Notes under the pieces: generated by a model
Told to the model about the DNA's origin: nothing
Database searches by the model: none
What the model saw: the letters and a program-made list of their open reading frames with translations, nothing else
Made by a program: the position numbers and the translations under genes
Shown here: positions 13,882 to 21,833 of the stretch, piece after piece
How the letters are laid out: each line of letters opens with the position of its first letter
Numbering within the stretch: position 1 is the first letter of the stretch
DNA from: Proteobacteria bacterium UBA6908
Lineage (GTDB): Bacteria > Pseudomonadota > Gammaproteobacteria > Acidiferrobacterales > UBA6901
NCBI GenBank assembly: GCA_002451085.1
Contig: DKBE01000104.1
Coordinates: 28,030 to 50,807 of the forward strand
DNA length: 22,778 nucleotides
Reading direction: 5' to 3'

Positions 13882-16008
13882 TCAATAGGTCCACGCATCT
13901 TCCGACATGTGCCTTGCTGGGCGCCGAATCTCGTTACAGTCGATTTTGATACCGCTCGATAGAAACTCCGAGACTTTCCCGATTCTTACATTGACAAGAG
14001 CACGAGACCTCGAATACACAAGCCACACGCCATCAGACCACAGACTGATATCCGAATTCGCATAGTACTTTTTCCAATACTTATCTACTTTCTCGAGTGC
14101 AGCACCGGGAGGAGAAAATAGATTAGGGCATGCTGCTTCAAATCTAAAATAAGCCGGAGCCAACTGATGCTCCTCCTGCGCAAGTCTGGAATCACGATGC
14201 TCTTTCCGAGATACGTGGCAACTCATTAGCGTTCCGCGTGTGTCTTCCTGATTCCCGCTTGAGTCAACCCATGAGGTTCTTTCGAGTAATTGTATTTGAA
14301 ATGGCTGACATGATGCAGGTATAACCTGCAGCTTCAATCGATCCAGTGACGTATTAATAACTGAGATCAGTTTTTCGGACGGTTTTCCGTCAACATAGTT
14401 ACTTCTCGGATACGGCGCGAGAATCCGGATTCGACCATCGTATTTTCTCAGCATGTCCCATAATCTGACACTACCGTACCCGTCGGATGGTATAGACCAC
14501 TGGCCTAGTATATTAGTGAATGCGGATTCTGGATGAAGATACGGTATAACGAAGCTAAATGTTTGGACACCCTGGCTCAAATATAAGTAAGGTTGCTGCG
14601 TCAGGGCATAAGGTACGGTTATATCAAACCATTCAGCTTTCCACGGTACAGGGGTCCAGCGTGGATTCTGGCCATTGGTCATATGAACAATCTGGAACAC
14701 TAGGATCGCACCAGTGACCAGCACTGCGACATTGGCCGAAAGGGCCCAATAAACTGACCAGATAAGCAAAGGGCCGACTAGCAAGAAAACCGGAAGACCA
14801 TAGCGTCCGTTACCGGAGCTCGCCAGCCAGAATAACAACGAAAAGGCAAAGAAGCAGACCAATGCAACTCTAAGCTTGTCTGGTCGCCAATCTGCCAGGA
14901 TTGCTTCCTTCCTCCAGATGCGTATGAACAACAAGAACAAACCAATGGCCACAAAAACAATTAGCGCCATAAAGCGCAGATCAGGGGCACTAACTTCCGT
15001 GTATATCCAGGACTCGACGCTCACCATGCGCAGTGGTAACGTAACGATATCCTGCAGGCTGCGTGGAAGGAAGCGATCGTTTACGATATTGACATTCGGG
15101 AAATCCGGAGCTGCAAAAAACTTGTTCATGTAGGGGAAGAATGGATTTCCAAACTCCTGGTAAACACGATACCCCCAATACCCCTCGACAAGAACAAATC
15201 CCAGAGCCGCACCAGCGGAAAAGAGCAGAAAAGCTTTTGTGCGCACATTCCAGCTGCCAAACACGATCAACAGACTTGGAACAGCTGCAACTAAAAATAT
15301 TGCATTCGTGAGCTTCATTCCCGTAGCAACACCCATGGCCAAACCGGCCAAAAACACATGCACTGAAAGTTCGGTTCTGCAAAATATCAGATAAAGTCCC
15401 AACAGTATGCCAATCGTGGAAGTGACGTCATTAAACGTACTTCCAACCTCCGAGAGGAATAACGGACTTAATCCTCCTGTAAATGCTGCAGTAAATCCCC
15501 AGATATGCCGATACCGCACGTCGTGGAAAAGCGCCTTCTCGGAAATCAGTAGCAGCAAAATAAGATTTACCGAGTGAAGTGCCGCCAGAACCAACCCGAT
15601 AATCAGGCTATGCCAGCCAGCCTGTACCATCCAGTAAAACGGAAGATAGGCAATCGGATTGAGGTAACTCTGGATGCTCGCAGGCATGAAATCCTTACCA
15701 AGCCGATCGGTCCAGAAAGCGTGAGCCACGTAGTAGTGATAATTGAGCAAATCCCAATTAAGATCCAGACCAGCAATGACCGTCCATCCGAGGCAGTAGC
15801 TGATAAGCAACCCGAACATAACGGTCTTCGTCATGCGGCCGTCTTTGAACCACTTACTCACAAGTTTGTCTGTATCGAGCCCTATCCTGCCTGGATGCAA
15901 GTCAATACGATACTTTCCGATTTCGATTATCGCTCTGTAAACAGCAATGCAGGGACTGATGACCGCCGAATCAAGCAAAATGCGTAACTCGCTCCGACGT
16001 TTAATCAT
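13882..16008 (-). CDS. GT-C-like polytopic membrane glycosyltransferase (putative)
   Basis: This 708-aa protein has about ten or more hydrophobic segments up to residue 460 or so, and then a hydrophilic C-terminal region of about 230 residues that is probably periplasmic. After the first membrane segment comes GLDLNWDLLNYHYY, which places acidic residues in the first outer loop as in GT-C enzymes that use lipid-linked sugars. No exact family could be named. I chose the ATG at 16008, which overlaps the GT2 stop by 8 bp (ATGATTAA); a further upstream start would overlap by 71 bp. With the coupled GT2 and the nearby GtrA-like protein it is the likely transfer component of a Gtr-type system. Confidence 0.7.
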   Translation of the reverse strand: MIKRRSELRILLDSAVISPCIAVYRAIIEIGKYRIDLHPGRIGLDTDKLVSKWFKDGRMTKTVMFGLLISYCLGWTVIAGLDLNWDLLNYHYYVAHAFWTDRLGKDFMPASIQSYLNPIAYLPFYWMVQAGWHSLIIGLVLAALHSVNLILLLLISEKALFHDVRYRHIWGFTAAFTGGLSPLFLSEVGSTFNDVTSTIGILLGLYLIFCRTELSVHVFLAGLAMGVATGMKLTNAIFLVAAVPSLLIVFGSWNVRTKAFLLFSAGAALGFVLVEGYWGYRVYQEFGNPFFPYMNKFFAAPDFPNVNIVNDRFLPRSLQDIVTLPLRMVSVESWIYTEVSAPDLRFMALIVFVAIGLFLLFIRIWRKEAILADWRPDKLRVALVCFFAFSLLFWLASSGNGRYGLPVFLLVGPLLIWSVYWALSANVAVLVTGAILVFQIVHMTNGQNPRWTPVPWKAEWFDITVPYALTQQPYLYLSQGVQTFSFVIPYLHPESAFTNILGQWSIPSDGYGSVRLWDMLRKYDGRIRILAPYPRSNYVDGKPSEKLISVINTSLDRLKLQVIPASCQPFQIQLLERTSWVDSSGNQEDTRGTLMSCHVSRKEHRDSRLAQEEHQLAPAYFRFEAACPNLFSPPGAALEKVDKYWKKYYANSDISLWSDGVWLVYSRSRALVNVRIGKVSEFLSSGIKIDCNEIRRPARHMSEDAWTY

Positions 16009-17170
16009 TGTCGATCGGCACTCCGCTGGCATGAGAACGCAGAGAAAGTACACCCAGAAAGAACGAAGCAATAATGAGCTCGACGCCAGTCACAATGGTG
16101 GTCACCGATGGGATCATGTAACGCATGGTTACCCTTGGGTCGAGGGTATGAAAACCCGTCTGTGCCCATTCGGTCATGGAGTACAGGAGCAGCGTTATAC
16201 CGACTGCGCAAAGCGCTATCCCGGTTAGCGACCCACGCTCCACAGTAAGAAAGGCCAGGATTCTGTACAGCCGATGGTCGTCCGGCAGAAGACCTTTCTG
16301 GATAGCGACAACCTTCGAAAAGATTCCTACCCAAACCATCTGCATGCCCACGATGGATGCCATCGCTCCGACCAACATGGTGTGAATATCGAGAACTAGT
16401 GGGCCGATGTTGACAGGCAAAAAAAACAGGACAGTCTGCAAAAATGTTCCGGACACAAAGAGAACCACACCCGGGAGGAGAAATAGCCAGCGTGGACTGA
16501 ATAATAGCAGGAAGCGCAAGTGTCGCCATCCGTCACGCCAGCTACGCAGATGTGGCGGTCGACTGCGGCCATCCCGGTAAAGTTTAGTAGGCACTTCTGT
16601 AATACGTAATCCATGAAGCGTGGCCTTCACGACCATTTCACTGGCAAATTCCATCCCGGGAGTCTGTAAACCAAGTCGCTGAATCGACTCCTTGTTGAAA
16701 CCCCGGAGTCCACAATGGAAATCACCGATTCGGCTCCTGAAAAACAGTCGTCCGACAAAGCTGAGAACCGGATTACCTAGATAACGATGAAGGGGTGGCA
16801 TGGCTCGTTCCTGAATCCCACCCTTGAAACGATTACCCATCACAAGCTCGTACCCCAGTCGCAGTTTCTCAACATAGGGCATGAGACTGGAAAAATCGTA
16901 ACTGTCGTCCGAATCCCCCATGATGATGTAGCGTCCCATCGCGGCATCTATCCCGGCTATCAATGCGGCGCCATATCCACGCTCATTGACACGCACAACA
17001 CGTGCACCCAAGCCCTGTGCTATCTCCTGCGAACCATCAGTACTTCCGTTGTCGGCTATTAATACCTCCCCGGCAACTCGATGCTCATCAAGGAATTGTC
17101 TTGCCTTGTTGATGCAATTACCTAGCGTTTCGGCCTCGTTCAGGCACGGCATAAGGATTGTCAATTCCAT
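16001..17170 (-). CDS. Family 2 glycosyltransferase with C-terminal membrane segments (GtrB/DPMS-like)
   Basis: This 389-aa GT-A glycosyltransferase probably charges a polyprenyl phosphate with a sugar at the inner membrane. The N-terminal domain has MELTILMPCLNEAETLG, ADNGSTDGS (nucleotide-binding Asp), GYGAALIAGI and GDSDDSYDF (the DxD region). GNRFKGG and GDFHCGLRGF follow, all typical of dolichol-phosphate-mannose-synthase-like enzymes. Four membrane segments lie beyond residue about 225, as in GtrB relatives. It is the first gene of the island on the minus strand and is translationally coupled to the GT-C-like gene. There is no clear Shine-Dalgarno before the ATG at 17170. Confidence 0.88.
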   Translation of the reverse strand: MELTILMPCLNEAETLGNCINKARQFLDEHRVAGEVLIADNGSTDGSQEIAQGLGARVVRVNERGYGAALIAGIDAAMGRYIIMGDSDDSYDFSSLMPYVEKLRLGYELVMGNRFKGGIQERAMPPLHRYLGNPVLSFVGRLFFRSRIGDFHCGLRGFNKESIQRLGLQTPGMEFASEMVVKATLHGLRITEVPTKLYRDGRSRPPHLRSWRDGWRHLRFLLLFSPRWLFLLPGVVLFVSGTFLQTVLFFLPVNIGPLVLDIHTMLVGAMASIVGMQMVWVGIFSKVVAIQKGLLPDDHRLYRILAFLTVERGSLTGIALCAVGITLLLYSMTEWAQTGFHTLDPRVTMRYMIPSVTTIVTGVELIIASFFLGVLSLRSHASGVPIDND

Positions 17171-17188
17171 AACAAATCAATGCTCTGG

Positions 17189-17205
17189 CTGAATGATATA
17201 TTCAG
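17189..17205. repeat. Inverted repeat just upstream of the GT2 gene
   Basis: CTGAAT-GATAT-ATTCAG has perfect 6-bp arms and ends 18 bp before the GT2 ATG. It resembles the palindrome at 13681-13695; both contain CTGAA and TTCAG arms. It may be an operator that overlaps the ribosome-binding region. Confidence 0.4.
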
Positions 17206-17557
17206 ACTTATCATGGTCATTTGCCCTTGGATAAATGGAATAAGAAATACTGGGAGGTGCGGTAATTCGTAACCCCTTTGTGCCTATCAATTCCTACTCC
17301 CATGCACTGTCCGAATCCTAATTATAGTCTTGCTTCTAGCATCTGCCCGGTCTGATAGTTATGATAACTTCATAAACAGGGACGGAAAATAGAGAAATAA
17401 TAAACTGACCATTGTCGCATTACTGTTTTTAATAATTAGATACATGAAGATGCATCCATTCTTGCACAGAGCAGACAACCCCTGCCGAAGAGTCTACAAC
17501 TTCACCAACAACGATCTTTTTTCAGCGAGACACAATTGCCACCAGCGGCGTCAGTAT
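17206..17557. other. AT-rich stretch with no recognised gene
   Basis: About 350 bp between the GT2 upstream palindrome and the mutT relic. No open frame on either strand resembles a known protein, and stops are frequent in the frame that continues the mutT relic. The promoter of the glycan operon should lie here, but no clear -35/-10 pair stands out. It may contain unrecognisable remains of the lost mutT 3' end. Confidence 0.5.
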
Positions 17558-17806
17558 TTATCGGAAACCCGACTTCAAGTAAGTGGACCATGAATCGTCG
17601 CGCTTCGCCCCTACAACGAACTCTTCATGCAATTCTAATACAAGCGCTAGTTAGACAGTTCAACCAACTTCGACCTTCCCTCCGGGAAATTCCCAGTAAC
17701 CGGCCCACGGTTTGCCGGCAGGGCGCTCGGCAAGCAAGACCCGGCCATCTGCCTGTTGCACGATGGCGGCGGCAACTTCAACCGGCTGGCGAGCGGTAGG
17801 TTTCAC
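17558..17806 (-). pseudogene. mutT: Decayed mutT paralogue with two in-frame stops
   Basis: Reading from a GTG at 17806, 8 bp after the pyrC stop, codons 9-48 give a convincing MutT N-terminus with GRVLLAERPAGKPW and AGYWEFPGGKVEVG. Codon 49 is TGA and codon 52 is TAA, both inside the Nudix box. The same frame then continues with LELHEEFVV and a Trp (codon 73) at exactly the spacing seen in the intact MutT-ThiE. Similarity fades before the TAA at 17560-17558. Loss of the first Nudix glutamate and of the box arginine, plus the stops, rule out activity. It was probably once co-transcribed with pyrC. Confidence 0.85.
17682..17719 (-). repeat. 38-bp direct repeat, copy B (inside the mutT relic)
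   Basis: Identical to 10194-10231 and in the same orientation. It lies in the best-preserved part of the mutT relic. It could be the footprint of recombination or gene conversion with intact mutT, or simply the most constrained segment of the gene. Confidence 0.9.
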
Positions 17807-17814
17807 AACCGGGC

Positions 17815-18858
17815 TCAGGACAGCGGTCCGGTGAATTTCCAGGCGAGCGTTTCACCGGCACGCATCGGCACCAGCACGTCGTCACCGAGGCCAAGCTCGT
17901 GCGGCACAGTCCAGGACTCGCGCACCAACGTGACCTGTTCGCGATTGCGCGGCAATCGGTAAAAATCGGCGCCGTGAAAGCTTGCGAAGGCCTCGAGACG
18001 GCCGAGCGCCCCGGCAGCCTCGAAAGCCTCGGCATAGAGTTCCAGAGCGCTGTGCGCGGTATAAATGCCGGCGCAGCCGCAAGCAGTTTCCTTGGTGCGC
18101 TTGCCGTGCGGCGCGCTGTCGGTGCCGAGGAAAAACTTCGGATTGCCGCTCGTGGCGGCGCGCACCAGCAGCTCACGGTGGGTTTCGCGCTTCAGGACCG
18201 GCAAACAATAGGCGTGGGGGCGGATGCCGCCGACCAGCATGGCGTTGCGGTTCCACAACAGGTGATGCGCGGTGAGGGTCGCAGCGACCTGTGGACCCGT
18301 CTGCTCGACAAAACTCACACCATCGCCAGTCGTGACATGCTCCAGCACCATCCGCAAGCGGGGAAATTCGCGCACCAGTGCCTGCAGGTGGCGCTCAATA
18401 AACACTGCCTCGCGATCGAAGACATCGACCCCCGGATCAGTCACCTCACCATGCAGCAGCAAGGGCAGGTCCTGTTTTTCCATTTCGGCCAGTACCGGGT
18501 ATGCGCGCTGGAGGTCGGTCACCCCATTTTCTGAATTCGTAGTGGCCCCGGCCGGGTAGTATTTCACCGCCTGCACCAACCCGCTGTCCTTCGCCGTGCG
18601 GATCTCCTCCGGGCGGGTCATGTCCGTCAGATACAAGGTCATCAGCGGGTCGAATGACAAGCCTTTCGGCACGGCCGCCAGAATACGATCACGGTAGGCA
18701 CGTGCCTGTTCGACGGTGGTGACCGGCGGCTTGAGGTTGGGCATGACGATGGCACGTGCGAACTGCCGGGCGGTGTCTGGCAGCACTGCCGCGAGTGCCG
18801 CACCATCGCGCAGATGCAGGTGCCAGTCATCCGGGCGGACGATAGTGACTGACTTCAT
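17815..18858 (-). CDS. pyrC: Dihydroorotase PyrC (class II)
   Basis: PyrC cyclises carbamoyl-aspartate to dihydroorotate in pyrimidine synthesis. The 347-aa protein has every expected zinc-site residue: H13 and H15 (HLHLR), carbamylated K99 ([13 protein letters not shown]), H136 (LLLHGEV), H174 (LEHVTT) and D247 (GTDSAPH). All are offset by three from the Escherichia coli enzyme numbering. The ATG at 18858 overlaps the stop of the purE relic (ATGA) and has GGAAAAACGGAA in front of it. It is intact, while the genes on both sides of it are broken. Confidence 0.97.
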   Translation of the reverse strand: MKSVTIVRPDDWHLHLRDGAALAAVLPDTARQFARAIVMPNLKPPVTTVEQARAYRDRILAAVPKGLSFDPLMTLYLTDMTRPEEIRTAKDSGLVQAVKYYPAGATTNSENGVTDLQRAYPVLAEMEKQDLPLLLHGEVTDPGVDVFDREAVFIERHLQALVREFPRLRMVLEHVTTGDGVSFVEQTGPQVAATLTAHHLLWNRNAMLVGGIRPHAYCLPVLKRETHRELLVRAATSGNPKFFLGTDSAPHGKRTKETACGCAGIYTAHSALELYAEAFEAAGALGRLEAFASFHGADFYRLPRNREQVTLVRESWTVPHELGLGDDVLVPMRAGETLAWKFTGPLS

Positions 18859-19010
18859 TTCCGTTTTTCCGGCCGGTGCACCGGCATGCCGGTCAGGGGA
18901 GACGACACCACGCGCGCTTCGCCGGGTACGCCGAACAGCTTGAGCGCATCGGCCGCGTGCGGCATTACCATCCAGTCGTTATTGCTCATCATTACACCGC
19001 CGACCAGCAT
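18855..19010 (-). pseudogene. purE: purE N-terminal fragment coupled to pyrC
   Basis: A 51-codon frame beginning ATG at 19010 matches the first part of PurE. From its [11 protein letters not shown] through GEARVVS, 24 of 34 residues equal those of the intact PurE here. The phosphate-binding GSxSD loop has become MSNND, and the sequence diverges right after EARVVS, where SAHRTP should follow, so it cannot be an active mutase. The frame ends in TGA overlapping the pyrC ATG. It may simply be a relic, or it may be translated and couple ribosomes into pyrC as a leader. Confidence 0.8.
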
Positions 19011-19047
19011 TGTTCATGATTGTCCGGGGCTTGCGGGTCCAATACCG

Positions 19048-19060
19048 TTCCGTGACGGAA
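19048..19060. repeat. Short inverted repeat upstream of the purE fragment
   Basis: TTCCGT-G-ACGGAA has perfect 6-bp arms, 38 bp upstream of the fragment's ATG. It could be an operator for the pyrC unit. No clear promoter was recognised in the 101-nt gap 19011-19111. Confidence 0.3.
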
Positions 19061-19111
19061 TTCTATCAGCACTGCAACGCAATGACCCGACGACCGTCAT
19101 GGCGGTGGACG

Positions 19112-19461
19112 CTAAGCACCCGCAGTCACGGCGGCAAACGGCGCATCACCGGCCCAGGCCCGGAGCAGACCCGGACCCACCCAGTGGTGGCCGTGTGACG
19201 CACCGCGAATCAGCGTGAACGGCCGTTCCGGCTCGCCGAGATCGCTCACGACGGCAGCCGCGCCAGTGAAATCCTCTCCGACGGTATAGGTGCTTTGCGT
19301 CACCACCACCGGCAATCCGGCGCCGGCAGCCGACTACACGCCATTATGCGAATCCACTTTGGCTATGGCGGCGTGGCCCGGCAGATTCAGTCGTTCGAGC
19401 ACCCATTGGCAGGTATCCGGAGCCGGTTTCTTGAACGGCACGATATGGCAGGCGCTCCGGA
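19112..19461 (-). pseudogene. cbbY: CbbY-type HAD phosphatase, 3' half with in-frame stop
   Basis: Directly after the cbbO stop, one frame reads IVPFKKPAPDTCQWVLERL, VDSHNG, a TAG (19336-19334), then AGLPVVVTQSTYTVGEDF and SDLGEPERP. This is the C-terminal half of CbbY, the sugar bisphosphate phosphatase of Calvin-cycle operons. The lysine motif KPAPD survives, but the motif usually EDSxNG is VDSHNG. About the first 140 residues, including the nucleophile DxD and the cap domain, are missing. The natural C-terminus appears to be present, ending in TAG at 19114-19112. The lack of indels around the stop suggests fairly recent decay. Confidence 0.85.
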
Positions 19462-21795
19462 CTAGCGCGTGAGGCCGGCGTACAGCATCGGCAGGCGCTC
19501 CGGCAGTCGGTTGACGTCGTCCACGACCATGAAGCCCTTCTGGCCGAAGATGCGTGAGACGTATTGATCCGCATTCGGATCGAGCGTCAGGCAGAAGGTG
19601 TGCACCCCGCGGGTCGCGAGCTCCTCGACCGCCTTCTTGGTGTCATGCCGCAGATACTGCGGATCGCGCACGTCGATGTCGGCCGGCTCGCCGTCGGTGA
19701 CGAGCAGGATCAGCTTCTTTTGCTCGCGCTGCTTGAACAGGAACGAGGCCGCGTGCCGCAGCGCCGCGCCCATACGGGTCGACAGGCCGCCCTGCATGCC
19801 GGCGAGCTTGGCCTTGACCTCGTCGTTGTAGCCATCCTCGAAATCCTTGAACCGGTAGTATTCGACATCGTGGCGCCCATCGGACGCAAAACCGTGAATC
19901 GCGAACGGGTCGCCGACCCGGTCGATGGCCCAGGACAGCAGTGAGGTTGCCTCGCGTGCCAGCTGGATGACCGGCTTTTCGGAGTCGCCCAGCTTCTCGT
20001 TGGTGGATTCCGACAGGTCGAGCAGCACCACCAGCGCCAGGTCGCGTACCTTGCGTTCGATGCGGATGTTGATGCGCTGGTCGGGCATCTCGCCCATGCG
20101 GATGTCGATCATGGCGCGGATCGCGGCGTTGAGGTCGATCTCTTCGCCATCCTCCTGGCGACGGAACCGCTGCACCCCTTCGGGTTGCATGGCATCGATG
20201 ATGTGGCGCAACCGCGAGGCCACCGGCTTGTTCTCGGTGAGAATCTTGTCGATCTCCTGCGGATCGCCCTTCTTCTGGCGTTTTTCCAGCACGGTCACCC
20301 AGTTGGGGCGATGCAATTGCACCGAGTAATCCCATTCCTGGTAGTGGACCGGCTCGCTGACCGGTTCCTTGCCTTCCAGCTCGTTGATGGTGCAGCCTTC
20401 CTGATCCAGAAAGAACGGGGTGTTGAGCACCCAGATTTCCTGGGCGTCGTCGCCTGCCAGCTCGCAATCGATCTCATTGACCATCTCGGAGACCGACACG
20501 TACTTGCGCACCTGCTTCGGAGCTGGAATATATTCGGCCGCCTGCCAGGCGATTTCGTCGGACGACCAGATATACCGGTTATCGTCACGATAGGGGATGG
20601 CCATGGATTCGAGCACGCGCAACGACGGAATCGAAGCCCGCTTGCCCAGCTTGTTATAGAGCGTCACCCCGAGATCCCACGACAGCTGATTGTCTTCCGG
20701 GCGCGCCTTGAACTCCTCGCGGAACGCGGCGGCCATTTCACGAACCAGGCCATCATCATCATGATAGCCCTCGTCCAGCATGGCATAAGCCAGCCGCTCC
20801 AGCAGTCCCACGACCGGATCGGTCGGGCAGCTGACTTCGCGTACCTTGGCGTGAAAGGCCGACCACATCTGTTTCATGCCGGGGAACTTGCGGATCGCCA
20901 GTGCCTCGACGCGCGCGTCCTCAAACAGTCCGATGAGGAACATCTGCGCCGGGCTCAGCTGCTCCATCGACAGCGGTTTCGTTGTGTACACCAGATGGGC
21001 CGCCGCATGCGCGGCCGTGGCCCGGTACAGGTCCTTGCCGGGCAGGCCGGAAAAATCATCGTAGGCATCCGGGAGGTGGATCACGCGCATCTCGATGAAC
21101 GGTTTGTAGCCTTCGCGCGTCTCGTAGTCGCCGGAGGTCGGGCGCATGAAAAAGTCGCGGCCCCAGAACGCGCGCAGATAGAAATTGAGCTTGCGCTGGT
21201 TGTCGATGAACAGCGTTCCGCGCCGCTCCTTTTGCAGCATGGCCTGGCTGTCGGCGCTCTTGAGGTCGAAATAGGCCATTTGCGCCTGGAAATCACGCTG
21301 ATGCGCCTGCGCGCCCCACAACGCCCAGCGTCGCAACCCGCCCAGCGTCAGCTTGGCGAACAGCTGTTCAAGATTCGACAACATCGGCCGCAGCCCGCGT
21401 GGCGTCTTGGCCGATAACTGATGGATCAGACCGAGGTAACCCCGCATCAGGTCGGCATCGCCGAGACGATTCGCTGCCGTGGGGAGCGTATCGAACATCA
21501 ACTGAATGACCTCACCACTCACCATGGAGGCCAACTTCATGGCTTGCGTGATGCAGTCCACCAGAATGTCCTCGCCGACCTCTTTGACCACCACCGGCAT
21601 CGACTGGATATACGTGATGACCAGCTCGTTGCCGCGCCCCAGCTGTGACAGGCCCTTGGCTCCCTCCAGCCAGTTGTGCAGGCCTTGCGGGCTCATCACG
21701 CGCGCGGCCTCGGCGAAGCTGGATTCCAGCGTCGCGCGCACGTGCGGATCCAGCTGGTCGAGTTGTTCGTGGTATTCCTTGAGATCGATGCTCAT
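19462..21795 (-). CDS. cbbO: CbbO, von Willebrand factor A domain RuBisCO activase subunit
   Basis: CbbO works with the AAA+ ATPase CbbQ to remove inhibitory sugar phosphates from RuBisCO. The protein is 777 aa, the usual length. It has a long alpha-helical N-terminal region and a C-terminal VWA domain with an intact MIDAS site: DLSES (593-597), the Thr in LSTRMG (about 672) and Asp in VTDGEPADID (701). The ATG at 21795 has GAGGAA seven bases upstream; the frame is open further but only through TTG. A cbbY remnant downstream supports CbbO over the related NorD. No cbbQ or RuBisCO gene lies nearby; the upstream neighbour, 38 bp away, is an aminotransferase. Confidence 0.82.
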   Translation of the reverse strand: MSIDLKEYHEQLDQLDPHVRATLESSFAEAARVMSPQGLHNWLEGAKGLSQLGRGNELVITYIQSMPVVVKEVGEDILVDCITQAMKLASMVSGEVIQLMFDTLPTAANRLGDADLMRGYLGLIHQLSAKTPRGLRPMLSNLEQLFAKLTLGGLRRWALWGAQAHQRDFQAQMAYFDLKSADSQAMLQKERRGTLFIDNQRKLNFYLRAFWGRDFFMRPTSGDYETREGYKPFIEMRVIHLPDAYDDFSGLPGKDLYRATAAHAAAHLVYTTKPLSMEQLSPAQMFLIGLFEDARVEALAIRKFPGMKQMWSAFHAKVREVSCPTDPVVGLLERLAYAMLDEGYHDDDGLVREMAAAFREEFKARPEDNQLSWDLGVTLYNKLGKRASIPSLRVLESMAIPYRDDNRYIWSSDEIAWQAAEYIPAPKQVRKYVSVSEMVNEIDCELAGDDAQEIWVLNTPFFLDQEGCTINELEGKEPVSEPVHYQEWDYSVQLHRPNWVTVLEKRQKKGDPQEIDKILTENKPVASRLRHIIDAMQPEGVQRFRRQEDGEEIDLNAAIRAMIDIRMGEMPDQRINIRIERKVRDLALVVLLDLSESTNEKLGDSEKPVIQLAREATSLLSWAIDRVGDPFAIHGFASDGRHDVEYYRFKDFEDGYNDEVKAKLAGMQGGLSTRMGAALRHAASFLFKQREQKKLILLVTDGEPADIDVRDPQYLRHDTKKAVEELATRGVHTFCLTLDPNADQYVSRIFGQKGFMVVDDVNRLPERLPMLYAGLTR

Positions 21796-21833
21796 GGGTG
21801 TTCCTCGCAATCGGTCACGTGATTGTTTCTCAT

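Larger units (their letters stand above)
10307..17560. other. AT-rich surface-glycan island
   Basis: Base composition drops sharply within this block. For example, 13081-13140 has 23 G or C in 60, against 42 in 60 at 6241-6300. It holds five minus-strand genes for glycan transfer, flipping and modification and no housekeeping gene. The left edge falls right at the start of intact mutT-thiE, and the right edge in the remains of a second mutT. No integrase, transposase, tRNA or target duplication was found. The limits are set by eye from composition and gene content. Confidence 0.6.

Noticed and set aside
10194..17719. The 38-bp repeats as integrase attachment sites
   Set aside because: They encode the most conserved MutT segment and no integrase gene lies between them. 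Homology between paralogues explains them without a site-specific system.
17536..17799. Possible transposase remnant on the plus strand in the mutT-relic region
   Set aside because: The frame shows no transposase motif, and the minus strand reads as MutT with conserved spacing.
20185..21417. 410-codon plus-strand frame
   Set aside because: It is antisense to cbbO, whose domain structure is clear. The length is explained by the GC-rich third positions of cbbO.
19462..21795. NorD (nitric oxide reductase activation) as an alternative to CbbO
   Set aside because: NorD and CbbO share the VWA layout, but the adjacent cbbY remnant and the lack of nor genes favour CbbO. The choice is not absolute.
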